64,000 bases of DNA, taken from the NCBI GenBank assembly GCA_964036295.1, contig OZ038463.1:12515274-12579273 (forward strand), written 5' to 3'. The notes under the pieces are model-generated. The model was not told the origin of the DNA. It was given only the letters and a program-made list of their open reading frames with translations, and did not search any database. The DNA comes from Plumapathes pennacea (lineage: Eukaryota; Cnidaria; Anthozoa; Antipatharia; Myriopathidae). The stretch's first letter is position 1. Each line of letters begins with the position of its first letter. Below are positions 10,896 to 31,610 of this stretch, piece after piece. Both the position numbers and the translations under genes were made by a program.

Positions 10896-10897
10896 TA

Positions 10898-11071
10898 CAG
10901 TCGAACCCCGCTATTTCGAAGTCGCACAGGACATGAAAAAAGTTCGAAATAGCGGGGTTTTGAAATAGCCGATAGTAAATGACTGAAAAAATAAATCCAA
11001 GGGGATTCGACTTGACATCGAAATAACGGGGACTTCGAATTAACCGAGTTCGAAATGGAGAGGTTCGACTG
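10898..11071. mobile_element. pogo/Tigger-like MITE with TA target duplication
   Basis: A 174-bp element starting CAGTCGAACCCCGCTATTTC and ending GGTTCGACTG, flanked by TA on both sides. The CAGTnnAACC terminus and TA duplication are characteristic of pogo/Tigger elements of the Tc1/mariner group. The motif TTCGAAATAGCGGGGTT recurs inside as an inverted subterminal copy. No coding capacity. Confidence 0.75.
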
Positions 11072-11184
11072 TATTTTGTAGCAGCGAAATTCCTGAAGTA
11101 CAATGGCTTGGCTTATTCTGTTCACTGCCGCACACCGGAAACTATAACACAGTTAAGAGGGAGAGTGGAAACATGTCATTTGTA

Positions 11185-11458
11185 TACACGCATTAAGAGT
11201 TCCGGATTTTGTTTGGATCGCACTGTATTCTGGGTAGGCTTGGCTCAAAAAAGTGAGCACCAACTCCGCGATATCCGCCATTTTGCACTTCATTTGGAGC
11301 TCAGTCAACTTCTATCCGTTCTAAAACGTACTCATCTGCCAAGCTCCAAGCTTGAAATGCAAAGTGGTGGATGTTGTTAAAGTTGGTGCTCACTTTTTTT
11401 TTAGCCAAACCTACCCAGAATACAGTGCGGTCCAACCAAAAGCTGGAACTCTTGATGC
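11185..11458. mobile_element. Long-inverted-repeat element, family X copy 1
   Basis: The left arm (about 11185-11290) carries GAGTTCCGGATTTTG, CGCACTGTATTCTGGGTAGG and AGTGAGCACCAACT. The right arm (about 11360-11458) carries the reverse complement of each in mirror order. The arms are roughly 100 bp at about 85 percent identity by eye, around a 70-bp loop. A half-copy of the same family lies at 30025-30165. It is probably a foldback-type MITE; no transposase is encoded. Confidence 0.7.
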
Positions 11459-12689
11459 GTGTGCAAAAGGCCGGTCCTGGACTCATACGAGGCAAATCAC
11501 CAAGAAAGTACAATGATTGACAATAAGAATAATAGAATGTACCTTTAAACTGGAAATTTCAAAATTACACACTTTCTCAAAATATAAATATAACATTCCC
11601 AAATTATCAAATCCCGCAAAGTTCTCAAAATTAGAGCCATCTCCTAAAACACACCAGCTAACTATACATCAACATAATATTATAACATAACTTTCACAAC
11701 GCTAGAATTAAAGGATTTCAGGTTGGGAGCCATGCGAATCAGTGTCCCTCGGTAAAGATTCCAATTCGTAATCCTGCTAAAAAAAACTTTATTTAAAAAC
11801 ATTTGTCCTGGCATAGTTTTTCTTTAGTTTGATACCATCTTCATACATTTTTTACATTTTTCCTGGCATAATTTTTCTTTAATTTGATGCCATATTCACT
11901 GGACCTTAAAACGTAGTGGTCAGCGTCTGTGTGCAGGTTTACATAAGGTCTGATGTCCAGATTCATACAGCCATGCAAAGCTTTATAAAGAAAAAGTTGA
12001 ATCAGACAGAAAAGTAAAAACGCCTCTGTTGAAGACTGAGTATTTTCGGGTTTCGCAAGCGAATATCATAGGAATCGTCAGTTTGGCCATCAAGCTGGAG
12101 TTCGTGATCTCCAAAGCTGCTGTCCAACTTGCAGGTCTCAGTAATTGCAATGATATCAAATGAATCCATAAGTAAGTTGATTGCACAGCAGCGTTCAACG
12201 TCAAATTTTCTCCATACACTAAACGTCTCAGCAGGGTTAAGGACTGCGGTGAGGAGTGATTACGCTTGCAGAGAGGCGTAGCCTCCTGACAGCAGACCCA
12301 CGGGCGCGTGTTTGAGAAGGAGGCTGAGTAGGCAGCTGATCTGATCCAAGAGTGTATTTCATGAATTCATGAATTCAGTGCTGGAATAATTCATATCAAC
12401 ACCGTCAAGTGCCTCAGCCTAGCTGTAGCCTGAAATCGACATGGTCTTGGTGTCGTCGTGCTCTGTTGCCCAGCACAACATAGACTACATTTCGAAAACT
12501 GAAAAAGATTGTTTTGCTCGGTATGGGGACGACAAAGGCAATTGAACATCCGCCTAAACCGGAACGATTTACGTCATCAAACTAAAGGCAAGGTTGCAAC
12601 TACATAACTAATACGCATGAAACAATTTCTCATTGCGTCCTCGCGTTGCTGTCGTTGTCCGAATGTGGCTCATAATTGCAGTGTCACCA
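11459..12689. other. Intergenic, no gene recognised
   Basis: AT-rich. A minus-strand frame of 78 codons near 12.0-12.2 kb has no recognisable motif. The phrase TTTTTCCTGGCATAATTTTTCTTTAATTTGATGCCAT near 11.86 kb repeats an adjacent copy near 11.81 kb. Nothing else is supported. Confidence 0.4.
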
Positions 12690-12935
12690 AGGCCCGGTTG
12701 TTCAAAGCACGGAACTTAGGGTTAAGTCTAAACGCGGTTGTTTAGACATTTTAAGAGGCTAAAGTTGAAAACCTTTCACAAACAAAACGACTTCTTTGCT
12801 ATGTTTTGAGCTAGAACAAACTTTTTGGTAAGTTTTTTATTAAAATTCTGCAGTTTGTTGGCCAAAGTCACGAGAGACAGAATTTAGTTAAGCGTGGCTA
12901 GCAGTAACCGACCTTTGAACTACTGGACCCAGTAC
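12690..12935. mobile_element. Small inverted-repeat element (MITE)
   Basis: The ends AAGGCCCGGTTGTTCAAAGC and CTTTGAACTACTGGACCC are imperfect reverse complements over about 17 bases, enclosing about 245 bp without coding capacity. No clear target duplication. Confidence 0.5.
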
Positions 12936-13379
12936 TTCAGCTTTGCCGTTGATTGAGTGGAATTCACGTTTTTGTGATTTTAGCCTTGCGCAGGCAAACA
13001 ACTGATGTAGCATGCCGCTCGAGGCTGCCCACTCAGAACCACTTAATTTTAAATTTATACAGACACTGTTTTACTAATTAAAACAGAACCAAGAGAAGCA
13101 TTGAAGCCCTGTAATTGAGTCAAAACGCCATGCCGTTCTGCCATTGACTCGAAAAAATATTGAGTCAAAGTTGATATCTGTGAGGCAGTCATGACTCATC
13201 AAAACTACAGGGGAATTCCTTTCGTGTGACGTAAGTAACTGCAAGTGCATGTGATACGTCATACAGAGCCCGCGCTTCTGAATGCAGCGGATTCTCTCGC
13301 CAAACCTAAAGACGGCAGACGCCATATTTTCTTTTCCGCCGACTTCCTTTGCTATCTTTGAGTTTAGTTACAGCTGGGG

Positions 13380-20802
<7,423 letters not shown>

Positions 20803-22050
20803 TCACGTGTCAAGTACATTGTAATAACCCGGATGCTGCTGTCATTACTAGAGTGCAAAGTGACAAGCAGGCATTGCATTCACTCGACACATGAAGTATA
20901 AATTCCACTGACGAAAAATCGTTGCTGCCTTTGTTGACAGCACAATTGTAATCTATTATAGGTCTCAACCAGGGTACTATAAAATTGTTGGCCTCTTAGA
21001 CTGGAATACAGCATAAATGTAATGAGGAAAACATAGTAGGGTAGGTTATTGGGAGATAGCATGCAAAGACACGTATTGTGCCAAGCGTGCCGAGTCCGTA
21101 GTGCAACCCCCAAACTACATTGTTTTCTATTACTAACATAAATGTTTGAATTTATTCACACGACAGAAAAAATAATATTGGTAGTAGTAATGATTATTAA
21201 AGTACTCCCACTATGGCCATGAATTATCTAAGAACTTGTTGGGGAACGTTGTTTCTTTTTTTGGTGGCAAGGAGTTTCTTAATATAGAGTAATGTTTTTT
21301 GTTTTTGTTTTTTGTTGCTTTCATCTGAGTTTGGGACTTGTTGCCTGGAGATCGTAACTGATCGAAATCTATTCTTTTCTCCGCCCCTCCCCCTTTTTTT
21401 TATGGAAATTTCAGCAGAATTGTACCGGTGTGGCTAGCTTCCAAAGAAATGTAAATAGTACTAAAGAAAAAATCCTGCTTTGAAAGAACACGAGAGAAGT
21501 GGAGTCAGCCTCAAGCCGCTTCTGTCGTGTTCTTTCAGTTACCAAGTGCTTCCACTGTATAACTCAACATAGCACGTCGACAAGTATTTTATTTCTTTTA
21601 TAATATAAGGCAGACGATAACTTTGCAAACAGAAGAAATGACTCAAATCTGATGCCAGACTCTTGTGACTCGTGCTGTATGTTGAGATTATGCGTAGATA
21701 TACTTTTTCTTATACTAATCTTGCTAAACGCAACAATGATTACCACAAGTGTTTGTCTTGACATTTGTAAACTAAATATACTGGAATAAAAGAGTCCACG
21801 TAGCTAATTATTATGCTTCTAGCTTGTGGTGGTTGTTGGAAAAATATTTTCAAACACCTTCATTTGCCTCTCACACATTCCTGAAATACTGCACTAAACT
21901 TCAGGGTCCCGTTGCTCAAATCCCGACTTCAACCTTTCATGGCCCACAAACTACGAAGTACAGCGAGAAGAATTATATTTAAGTTTCTAACTTCAAACTA
22001 GCAGTCGCGATCGCGACTTTGAATCGCCAATCAGAAATTAATATCAATAC
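20803..22050. other. VPS4 3' UTR and intergenic
   Basis: No coding sequence recognised. An AATAAA at 21785-21790 could end VPS4 transcripts with a UTR of about 1 kb, and an ATTAAA near 21195 is another candidate. A short palindrome, AAAGAACACGAGAGAAG facing TTCTGTCGTGTTCTTTCAG, lies at about 21480-21540. Confidence 0.45.
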
Positions 22051-22200
22051 ACAGTGGAAACCCATAAATTCGGGACGTAAAAATCTGGGTGTATTACCGG
22101 GGTGCCCGTATTAGCGGAGTTTTCAGATAAGAAAATGATGGGCGTTTGTTCTGCGGGACAAAAAAAGTGGCTGTACTAGTTGCCCGCTACAAAAACCTCA
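22051..22200. mobile_element. Possible remnant of a pogo-like inverted-repeat element
   Basis: CAGTGGAAACCCATAAATTC near 22051 and the GTATTACCGGGGTGCCCGTATTAGC text resemble pogo-type termini seen at 10898. I cannot find the opposite end. Confidence 0.3.
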
Positions 22201-22983
22201 CTCGCCTATTATCCCCGTAGTATTAAAGTTCTGTCTCGGTTCACCATCAATGCATTAGCTTGTTCCTTTATGTGGAATAAATCGCCGGTGTATGGGTGGA
22301 CAGCCCTGTCGGCATTACTAGTGAGCATACGAACCAGTTGGCACATGTCAAGGCTATATTTCTACTTTTTAGTGTCTTATCGTTGTACCCATAGTCAGCA
22401 GAGGTCCCCTCTACTAACTATGGTTGCACCGTAATTCCTCATTTACAGTAAGTCTATTGTTTGTACAAAACAGTGAAGTCAGTTGGCAAATATTTGTCTC
22501 GGCGAAGACGTAGCTATGCGACATGCAAGTTGCGCGGCAGAGAGGACTACACGTTGTTGAACGTGCGCTCATCAACTTTATACCGCAACGCTGATTAAAG
22601 GACGCTCATACTACGCATCTGTTCGACGAAGTGCGCCGACGGCAAGAGACTAGCATTTTAAGCCATGCAATTTAGTCTTGATGAAGTTTGCAGTCTCATA
22701 GCCTTTTTGAGCCTGTGGAAAACGTCATGTACAACATTTCCAAAGCATTTTAGCAGCCCTGGGAGAACTGGCTGTCTTGTGAGGAAATCTTCATATTTGA
22801 ATGAGGCTCCTTTTATGGCCTTAGAGGATTAAAACCCCGTATGTGGATGTTTAGTTTACTCAGGGGAGCATCCTCACTCCACCCCGCCCTGGCCTTATCA
22901 TCGCCATCACATGACTTCTCTCCGGTAGTCTGGGCACTAGTGACCTCAGCGGCCATCTTGGATCATCGAACGAAGACTTCAAG

Positions 22984-25900
22984 ATGAGCGAAACAACACA
23001 GATGCTGTCGTTTCCCGAACTGTTTTTCAATGTCGACAGTGGATATCTGGAGGGATTGGTCAGAGGATTCAGATCGGGGATACTGTCACGGAACGACTAC
23101 TTCAACCTTGTCCAGTGCGAAACGCTGGAAGGTATGGTTTACAGTTGTCACGGGTTTGACGACGAAGAAGTATTATTTATCGTACGTTAGAATATTTGGA
23201 GTGGATTGGGGACGACAATGGTACAAATAAACTTATCGCTTAGGGAGAGAGGCGTTACTGTAAAGAGGTTGTCGATCGCGAGAAGAACAGTGTTTTATCT
23301 TAACTTCAAAATTTTCTTTCGTTCCAATTTTCACAAGGCTGTTGATCAAATGCCTCCGTGCTTAAAATAGACATCATTTTTCCTTGGTTTACCATTTTTA
23401 TAAGTTGTAATTATCTTTTTATTTCTAAGTCATTTGAATATACTAGGGTACAGTACAATATTGCCTTCTCCACCCCCACCTCCCCCTCCCTGCCTCTTTC
23501 CACTAACCCTCAGTAAATATTGTTTCCTGCTTGAAAGCACAACTTACATTATTACCACATGAATTGGGGACCCTTATTTAGTGAGAGATCAAGGAATGTT
23601 ACATTACACATTTCTGGCAAAAGCTGTCACACTCTCTGTGAACATCACTCGTGTCCTGATTACTTGCATTTTTCTTTCTTCCTTCCTTTAGATCTAAAGT
23701 TGCATCTTCAGAGCACAGATTATGGCAACTTCTTGCAGAATGAAGCTGGGCCACTGTCCGTGTCAGTGATTGATGACAAGCTGCGGGAAAAACTGGTCAC
23801 TGAGTTCAGACATCTGAGGAACCAGGCCTTGGAACCACTGGCAACATTCATGGATTTCATCACGTAAATATCTCTTGATGATGAAGTCAGAGGAAGATTT
23901 ACCAACAAAAATCAATAATTTGTAGAGGCCGAGTTCCCCAATACATGTTATATATTAATCAAAAGTCCATTTAGCCTGGGTTTAAGTAAAGCATTAATCA
24001 GTTCCTGAAAGAAGGAAAAAATCTTATTTTCTTGCTTCATTTTCCTGTTAACTTTTGTATTAGCTGTACATTATGTTTCCCTTCACAGCTATAATTACAT
24101 GATTGACAACATAATTCTGCTGATTACTGGAACACTGCACCAACGGCCCATCGCAGAGCTCGTCCCCAAGTGTCATCCACTTGGTAGTTTTGAAGAGATG
24201 GCTTCAATCAACATCGCAGCAACACCAGCAGAACTCTACAACGCTCTCATGATTGATACTCCATTGGCCCCATTCTTTGTTGAATGCTTATCAGAGCAGG
24301 ATTTGGATGAGATGAATATTGAAATTATAAGAAATACATTGTACAAGGTACAGTAAAAACACAGTAACTTCTTTTAACCCTTACTAATAAATGAGTTATT
24401 ATGGATTATCTAGCCTTTTCAGAAAGAATTATAATTATTATCTTATATTTTACAATAACATGTACATTTCTCTCTTTGTGATTGGCCAATTTTTATCATC
24501 AATGAAAGGATAGACACATAAAATTGAGTTCTGACCTGAATATTATTTTATTAGTTGATTTGGTGCTTCACTATAATATGTAATGCTTTATATATGAAGA
24601 CATCCTATCTCTGTTTAAAATTATTTTAGGCCTACCTGGAAGGATTTCACAAATTCTGCCAGGAGCTGGGAGGCACAACAGCAGATGTTATGTGTCCAAT
24701 TCTACAGGTATTGTGCATATGAAGGGTTCCTATTTTAACTAAGGCCTGTTTCAAGTGCTGAGCTTCACATGCGTTGAATACAATTTAGCTGAAACAGTAG
24801 ACTTGATCATTTGCATTGTATTCGACGCATGGAAGTTTAGCATTTTGAAACAGGCCTAGGAGTTGATGTTAACAAGAAATTTTATGACTGCCAGTTTGGA
24901 AGAAATGCACAGAAATTTCTTGCTGGTGATGAAAAATAGTGAGGTTCCTTAGAATAAAGAGTGCATTGAAATACAGTATTGTAATATTATATGTATTTTG
25001 AAATATTAAAATATTATTGTATTTTGAGACTCGCAGGAGACAATATTTTAAGTGACACAATTTTTACTAAGGATCAAATTACCCCTTCAAGTAGTGTTTA
25101 ATTGAACATTGCAGTTTGAGGCTGACCGGAGAGCATTCATCATTACTATCAACTCCTTTGGCACGGAGCTTAGCAAGGATGATCGCAACAAGCTTTACCC
25201 CCGCTGTGGAAAACTGTACCCTGAAGGTCTTGCCAGGCTTGCAAGGGCTGATGACTATGATCAAGTCCGAGCTGTGGCCGAGTATTACTCTGTAAGTTAA
25301 TACATGTTATACTGTACATAGGGGATATTACACAGTGGTGCAAAGATATGAAGTTTATTTTCGAGTAGTGAAAGCAATATTTTACGAATGAGCACTGCAT
25401 GATTGTATACCAATATTATATCTTATCAACTGAGTGCGTGGCCCATGCAGTATAAGTGTTTCCTTGTCTTATGTTATATATGTTTCTAACAAAAAATTGC
25501 TGGTCCATACCATAAGTATGGACTGTAAAATTGATCAATAAATTAGAGTGTGCATTTTATCTGTGTCATGTAATAAAAGTTATTTTGTGTCAGTTTCAAC
25601 AACAACACTTTACACCTTTGTATTTCATAGGATTACAAAGTACTCTTTGAAGGAGCAGGAACTAATCCTGGTGAGAAGACGCTGGAGGACAGGTTCTTTG
25701 AGCATGAGGTAGGAAGCACGAAGTTTTTGTTATTTTTGGAGCCCTTTTTTTGCTGGCTTCGTGTCTCAAAACAACAGTAGGCAGGCAGGCAGTGATACAT
25801 CAGATTAGGAAAGGGATCTATTCAGTGCTTTGAGAAAACACTCTTCTCAGCATTCAGCAAGTCCTTTCATTGATGCAGCAAATAGCTGGCACTGATTTCA

Positions 25901-26087
25901 TTGTTTTTTTTTTTTATTGCTGTAGGTGAAGCTGAATGTGTTGGCATTCCTTCAGCAGTTTCACTTTGGGGTGTTTTATGCTTACGTCAAACTGAAGGAA
26001 CAAGAGTGCAGGAATGTGGTGTGGATTGCAGAATGTATTGCCCAGAGGAACAAATCAAAGATAGATAATTATATTCCCATATTCTAA
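22984..26087 (+). CDS. ATP6V0D1: V-type proton ATPase subunit d
   Basis: Seven exons join in phase: 22984-23131, 23692-23863, 24089-24347, 24630-24707, 25115-25291, 25631-25708 and 25926-26087. They total 1,074 nt for 357 residues (vertebrate subunit d1 is 351). The match to subunit d runs the full length: [20 protein letters not shown] near the start, [75 protein letters not shown] text, [14 protein letters not shown] and the end [18 protein letters not shown]. This soluble subunit sits on the c-ring of the membrane V0 sector and couples the central stalk of V1 to proton translocation in endosomes, lysosomes and other acid compartments. The amino end is about six residues longer than in vertebrates. 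No damage seen. An AATAAA at 26095-26100 follows the stop almost at once, so a more distal signal is likelier. Confidence 0.98.
24742..24857. mobile_element. Foldback element in V-ATPase d intron 4
   Basis: AGGCCTGTTTCAA at the left end and TTGAAACAGGCCT at the right end are exact reverse complements. The inner halves (TGCGTTGAATACAAT and ATTGTATTCGACGCA) also pair. The 116-bp element can form an almost complete hairpin. Confidence 0.8.
25317..25392. mobile_element. Half-copy of the foldback family at 45695
   Basis: GGGATATTACACAGTGGTGC through TTTTCGAGTAGTGAAAGC and AATATTTTACGAATGAGC matches the left arm of 45695-45836. The second arm is missing. Lies in V-ATPase d intron 5. Confidence 0.6.
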
Positions 26088-27600
26088 GCTCACTAATAAA
26101 AATTAAATAGTCATAAACAGCTGCTGGGGTATGCCAGGAATTTAGATTGTGTACTATAGATGAAAAGTGTTGGAACATAACATGAACATGAATTTGATTA
26201 ATATCAGTTACAACGTGAACAATCATCAAGCTACTTGTCACAACACTTTGGATGCAATACTTATTACTAACTTTTATCAGTATATAGGTAGATTTAAAAT
26301 GGAGTTTTTAAAAGGAGTTTTTCCTGTTTAAAGTGACATTTGGTATTAGTATGGCTGTATCAGTTTTGCACTGAAACCATCTCACAACAAATTTGGGTTA
26401 GTCAGCACATACTATGGGGTGACATGCTAGTAAGATTGTTTTTCTCTGCTCAATTATTCTCAACAATTTTGACAAACAATCTGTTCATTGTAGATTGCAA
26501 GGGATGACCCTGTGAGACAATCAGCCTCAGAAAATAACCCATCATCTTCCTTCATAAATACAGTAGTTCTGCTCTTAAAACAATAATATTTATTTCCTGT
26601 TGCTAATTATACTTACAGGGTTAGTTGTTTCCTTCCCTTTTCATTGTAGAAATTTTCAAAGCAAGTTTCAAAGGGTAGGCTGACTGAAACTCCTACAAAT
26701 GGATAATGATGATCAATCATAATTTTGTCATTAAAATTATTAATCATCAAAGTGTGAATCTGCATTTAATTCAAGTGGTTGTTCTCTGGTATGGAGCTGG
26801 GACTTGCTATTTATCCGTGGGATATGCAAGAAAGTTTTGTATTTTGTTGCAAAGCTTTGACATGCTGGTGTCAGCCGGCCATCGTTGTCTGGACTCTTAT
26901 TTACCACAGTAAATCAGCCAATCGGAGAGCAAGAAACTAGTGTGTTGTGTTAAAAAGTATTATTTATACTTAGTACATGACATACTAGTATATGCCCTTG
27001 CACTCACAATGAAATATTGTCTTGTGGTATTCTTCATGTAGGCCAATATGTAGGTTTTTACATAATGGAAAGCAAGCAAACTTCTATGTGCCTCAGTCTT
27101 ATGCCCTGGCCTTGAATTAGATGCACCTTGATGCAAATTCAACTCGACACTAAACTTGCATTGACTAGCAAAAGGTTGGCCAAAGGAGATGCAAGTTGAT
27201 GCAAGCACATAAAAGTTTTGTAAATGCTATTTCTTTTTTTACAGTTTCTGAGTCAGAATCTGAAGTCAGATCTTATTAACTTTGTTTTATATGCATTGTG
27301 CACTTAAGATGATGTCACCATTCATATTTTGCCAGTATCATATGACTGACATCTGACAATGATGTCATCTACACTCTAAATGGAGCCTGGGGAGGGCATT
27401 GTGGACCAGGCCCTCTTTACGGCACAAAAAGCCTGGAGACGAATTAGCTTTGCGCGGGAATTTCCAAGATGGCGGTCAAGGAGCTTTCTTCACGCAAGTC
27501 TTAACACTGTTCATGTCGGGTGAATCTATCGGGTATAAGTATTAACTCATAATCAGAGGCTCCCTTAAGCCTTCTAAGTGACTGAGAACTCCTTACTGGA
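26088..27600. other. Intergenic between V-ATPase d and GINS2
   Basis: AT-rich, with no supported gene. Near 27.10-27.20 kb TGATGCAA-type phrases repeat (TTGATGCAAATTC, GTTGATGCAAGC). The segment just before 27601 probably contains the GINS2 promoter. Confidence 0.45.
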
Positions 27601-30600
27601 ATGGATCCATCAGAGGTGGAGTTCATAGCGGAGAAGGAAAAAGTTGCCGTCTTGCCAAATTTCTCAGAAAATAAGATCTACTTAATCGGGGTAAGTACTC
27701 ACCTGATTCTATTGGTTCATACCATTTCACTTGAGATAATAAGGCAAAAACCAAAAGCGGCGGTTAGCGTTGTTCGATTTCGTGCTGTGTTTGTTCCATG
27801 TTGCGTTTTAAACGCAACAACGTCGGGCAAGGAAAATGTGGCAATTTCACCCTTTCTTCCACTCTTGACAATCCGGTTCCCAGGGAATTTTGGGAAGGGA
27901 TGTGCGACACGGTTCCAGACTAAAAATATCCCCTTTCCTGCGATGCAGCCTGACGCCTTGCAGTGCAAATGTTTTCACCCACCTCTATTAATTATGTTTA
28001 GACAATTTGTGCTGAGTCCAAAAAATGAAACATCCACTGCTTTAAAATTTTTCTTTGTCTTTGGTGACAATACTTTGGTTTTTCTTTGCTGTGATTTCAC
28101 AGGGTGAAATTGGGCCTTTCAATGCCTCACTACCTACTGAAGTACCACTATGGGTTGCCATGAATCTCAAACAAAGAAAGAAGTGCAGGATTCAACCACC
28201 TGACTGGATGGATATTGGTAAGATAACAGACATTAGCTTTAGCATACTAGAGTAAAAATTAGCATTCATACAAGAACATAAACCACTAAAACTGATATCA
28301 CAAAATCTTCCCCCTTCACTATGGAGCATACTGAAGGTGTATGGGGGTGACTTGTCTGCCACTCTCATCCTTTTAGCACCATTTCTTTGCAAGGTGGATG
28401 TGATTATAGATTTTGATTTTCTTGATCAAATCCATAATATTCTTCAGTAATTATGGCATACAGAATTCTCATGGGATTCCTCTGCAAACATTTTTCAAGA
28501 GCTTGGCAGAAAAAATCTGAGTGTATGGTTTTGTGCTTTGTGGCTTTTATGTCATTTTAAATTTGCTGTCTGAAAACCCAATTAATACTGGGTAAAAGAT
28601 ACTGCCACAAAAGAGGCACAATCTGAAGTGGTTGTGCTGACAGCTGTTACACTGCTAAAGTATTATTATGTGCAAAATTTCTTGCTGTTGAATGAAATAA
28701 ACTAAAGATGAATTAGCAGTTATTTAGATTGAACTACTGTGTTTACCAACATAGAAGTATACTATTTTGCTCGTTTGGCTGGATCTGACAAGCTAAGTCA
28801 CTCCATAAAGTTTGGCCATTTTGTGCGAGATGCAGGAAGTGTCACTAAAAATGCACTTTTATAAGAATTTTACATCCCCTATCCCCCCCCTGTTGTGTGA
28901 CACTCCCTTTGCTCTCTTCCATGGATTGGTGTGTAACACTCCTTGCCTAGTCTCACCATCCCTGTGTGGCTGTTCCTGCATCAATCACCAGACAATGTCC
29001 TGAACATACTCATCCCCCACCCCACCCCCCACCCAACCACATGCACATTCAACACCTGTTTGGAGAAACCATTCCTCCTCGGTTGGACTAAGTATGTCGG
29101 ACGACGCGAATTCTCTGTTAAAACTGATAACAGTCAACGCCGGAAATGTTGTTTTGGACCTGGGTTGTGGCTACGGTTTCCATACAAAACCTTTATCCCA
29201 ACTGGTCGGTCCAACCGGAAAAGTTATAGCTGTCGATCCTGACAAAGATTCTCTTGCATACTCCAAGAAGGCCATGGGTCACGCCAAAAACGTCACTTTT
29301 GGCGAGGGAAGCACAGCCGACTTCCCAAACATAGGAACAGAGACATACAATCTGATCTTCTGCCGGAACGTCTTGCACTTTGTCCACGAGAAAGAAACGT
29401 TTTTCGCGAATGCGTACGCGAGCTTGAAACCGGGTGGAACCCTGGCGGTATCGTACGGTACACACATGCCAGAGCTGTTTGAGAAGGTCACACGTGCTGT
29501 CAACCCAGAAAACGCTGACCGCATCTTGCACCAGCAACACTGCTGTGAAACAAGAGAGAAGGTCGAAGAATATTGCAAGCTGGCGGGTTTCCAAATCACC
29601 CACGCTTCAGAGTACGTCTTTCGCGAGCCGTACGCGAGCATGGAAGAATGTCTAGATGTGTGGGCCGTTTTTGTGGAGGGAGTCTCGCCTGATAGCCTCA
29701 AGGAACGGCTACAGAACTTCGTTCCGCCGCTTCTAGAAGGTGGAAAAGTTGTTCTGGAGGATCCGACCGCGAACTTAATCGCCGTAAAGCCGTGACTCGC
29801 GTGTACATGTACACTTGTATATTTATGTGTCGTGATTTATATAATTAGAAGTTGTACTTGCATACCTTTAGCTAGTTAACATTTCAGAGTGGTTCTTTTT
29901 TAACTGAGTGGCAGTGTATTTTACTGTGATATATAAACTCCATGACGTAGCAAATATAAAGATCGCGTGACTCACTTTGTTGTGGGGGGTGGGAGGAGGG
30001 GGGGGGGGGGGGGGGAGCGTATTGACACGCTTCAGGAGGTCTGGATTTCGGTTGGATTGCACTGCATTCTGGGAACGTGGGACTCGGGGAATCAACCAAC
30101 TCTAAAGACTCACCAACTCTACAATATCCACCATTTTGCATTCCTTGCTTGGTGCTAATGGTAGATGTGTACGTTTTCTTTTCTTTTGTAGGGTGTTGGA
30201 CTATGTAATTTTAGGGTGAAATTTCTGTGGTAAAATAACATATTGCACTATTCATCTTGTTGTTCTGACTTGGGACCCATTTGATAAATCTCAGAGAAAC
30301 TTCAAGACCTCAAGGAAGAAGAAAAGAAGGCAGAATATTTCACAAAAATGCCATCCAAACATTACATGGAGATTGCATCACTGCTTCTTAGTGGGTAAGT
30401 GCCTATATTGATTCACATGGTCACTGTAAAGAAAGAATTTTCACTACTTTTCTGGACAGATTCTATGTTATGACAACCATAACCACAGGATGGAAATGGA
30501 AAACAATGGGGCAGATGGTCATTAAACCACATGGCAGAAAAATTCTCCTTTACATACATTACTCAGTTAATGGATGGCAGTTTGGGTTGAACTGATCAGG

Positions 30601-31558
30601 CTTTCACTTGTCCTAAAATAAAAGAATTTTTACTGGGAAGGTTTGGAGAATTAAACCCTGGCACTTCCTTTTGGGGGTTTAGCAGTTAAAATAGTATCAT
30701 GGCTCTCCCATTTGCTCCAGACATGCACAACACTGCACAATAGTAATGTATGCATTGTGATCAGATTTGACAGTTATTTCACCATAATTTATTTCTGTTT
30801 CCACAAAATATAATTGAACAAGAAGTATTTCTGTCTCAGGGCATCAGATGATATCCCACATGCTGACCAGGTGCGAACATTAATAAAAGACATCTGGGAC
30901 TTGAGAATTGCCAAACTCAGGAAATCAATTGACTTGATGGTAACGCAGCGTGAAATACAAGCCAGGGTAGGCCAGATATTTCTCTCTTTTTTTTTTTTTT
31001 TTTTTTTTTTCTTTTTTTTTTTTTAACTAAGTACATGGGACAAGATACAAAATATAACAACCAGACCCAGACCCAGTAGGCCATTTCCAAGATGCCTGTT
31101 GCCTCTGTTTCAAAACAAGGTTTAGTTTGAACCTTTCTTATGAAATTTTGTTTCATTTTCATGCAAATCAAACTCATTTTCATAACAAAGGTCTCACACT
31201 AGGCCTCAGTTTGAAGCAGAGGCAACAGGCATCTTGGAAATTGCCTATTCTAGACCAACCCAGTTGTAATAATTACAGTCTTTTTTTACAGTAAATTTAT
31301 TGCAATCTCTTGTAATGCATTTATTTTCCTAATGCAATAAATCTATTATTAAACTATTATTCTTTTTATAACGTTGGGAAATTTTTGTTTTTCAGCTTAG
31401 ATTGAAACCATAGTTCTTGGAATGTATAGGCTTACGAAATCTGCATTGCAATCTTTGAGTTTTCCTGTTTGAAGATATGTAAGGCCGATGTGAAGGATTT
31501 GGGAGGGGGGAGGAGCGTATTGGTTGTTTTATTTATTTATGTATTTTTATTTGTTTGT

Positions 31559-31610
<52 letters not shown>

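Noticed and set aside
27720..28000. THAP-like start (VPCCV) in GINS2 intron 1
   Set aside because: The following cysteine/histidine spacing and Trp do not appear in any one frame; too weak to call.
27601..28107. Long plus-strand frame reading through the GINS2 donor
   Set aside because: Only the first 30 codons are GINS2; the rest is intron retained open by chance, as the exon 2 acceptor at 28102 restores the family sequence.
29868..30158. Proline-rich or glycine-rich frames near the G run
   Set aside because: Produced by the homopolymer tract and the family X repeat.
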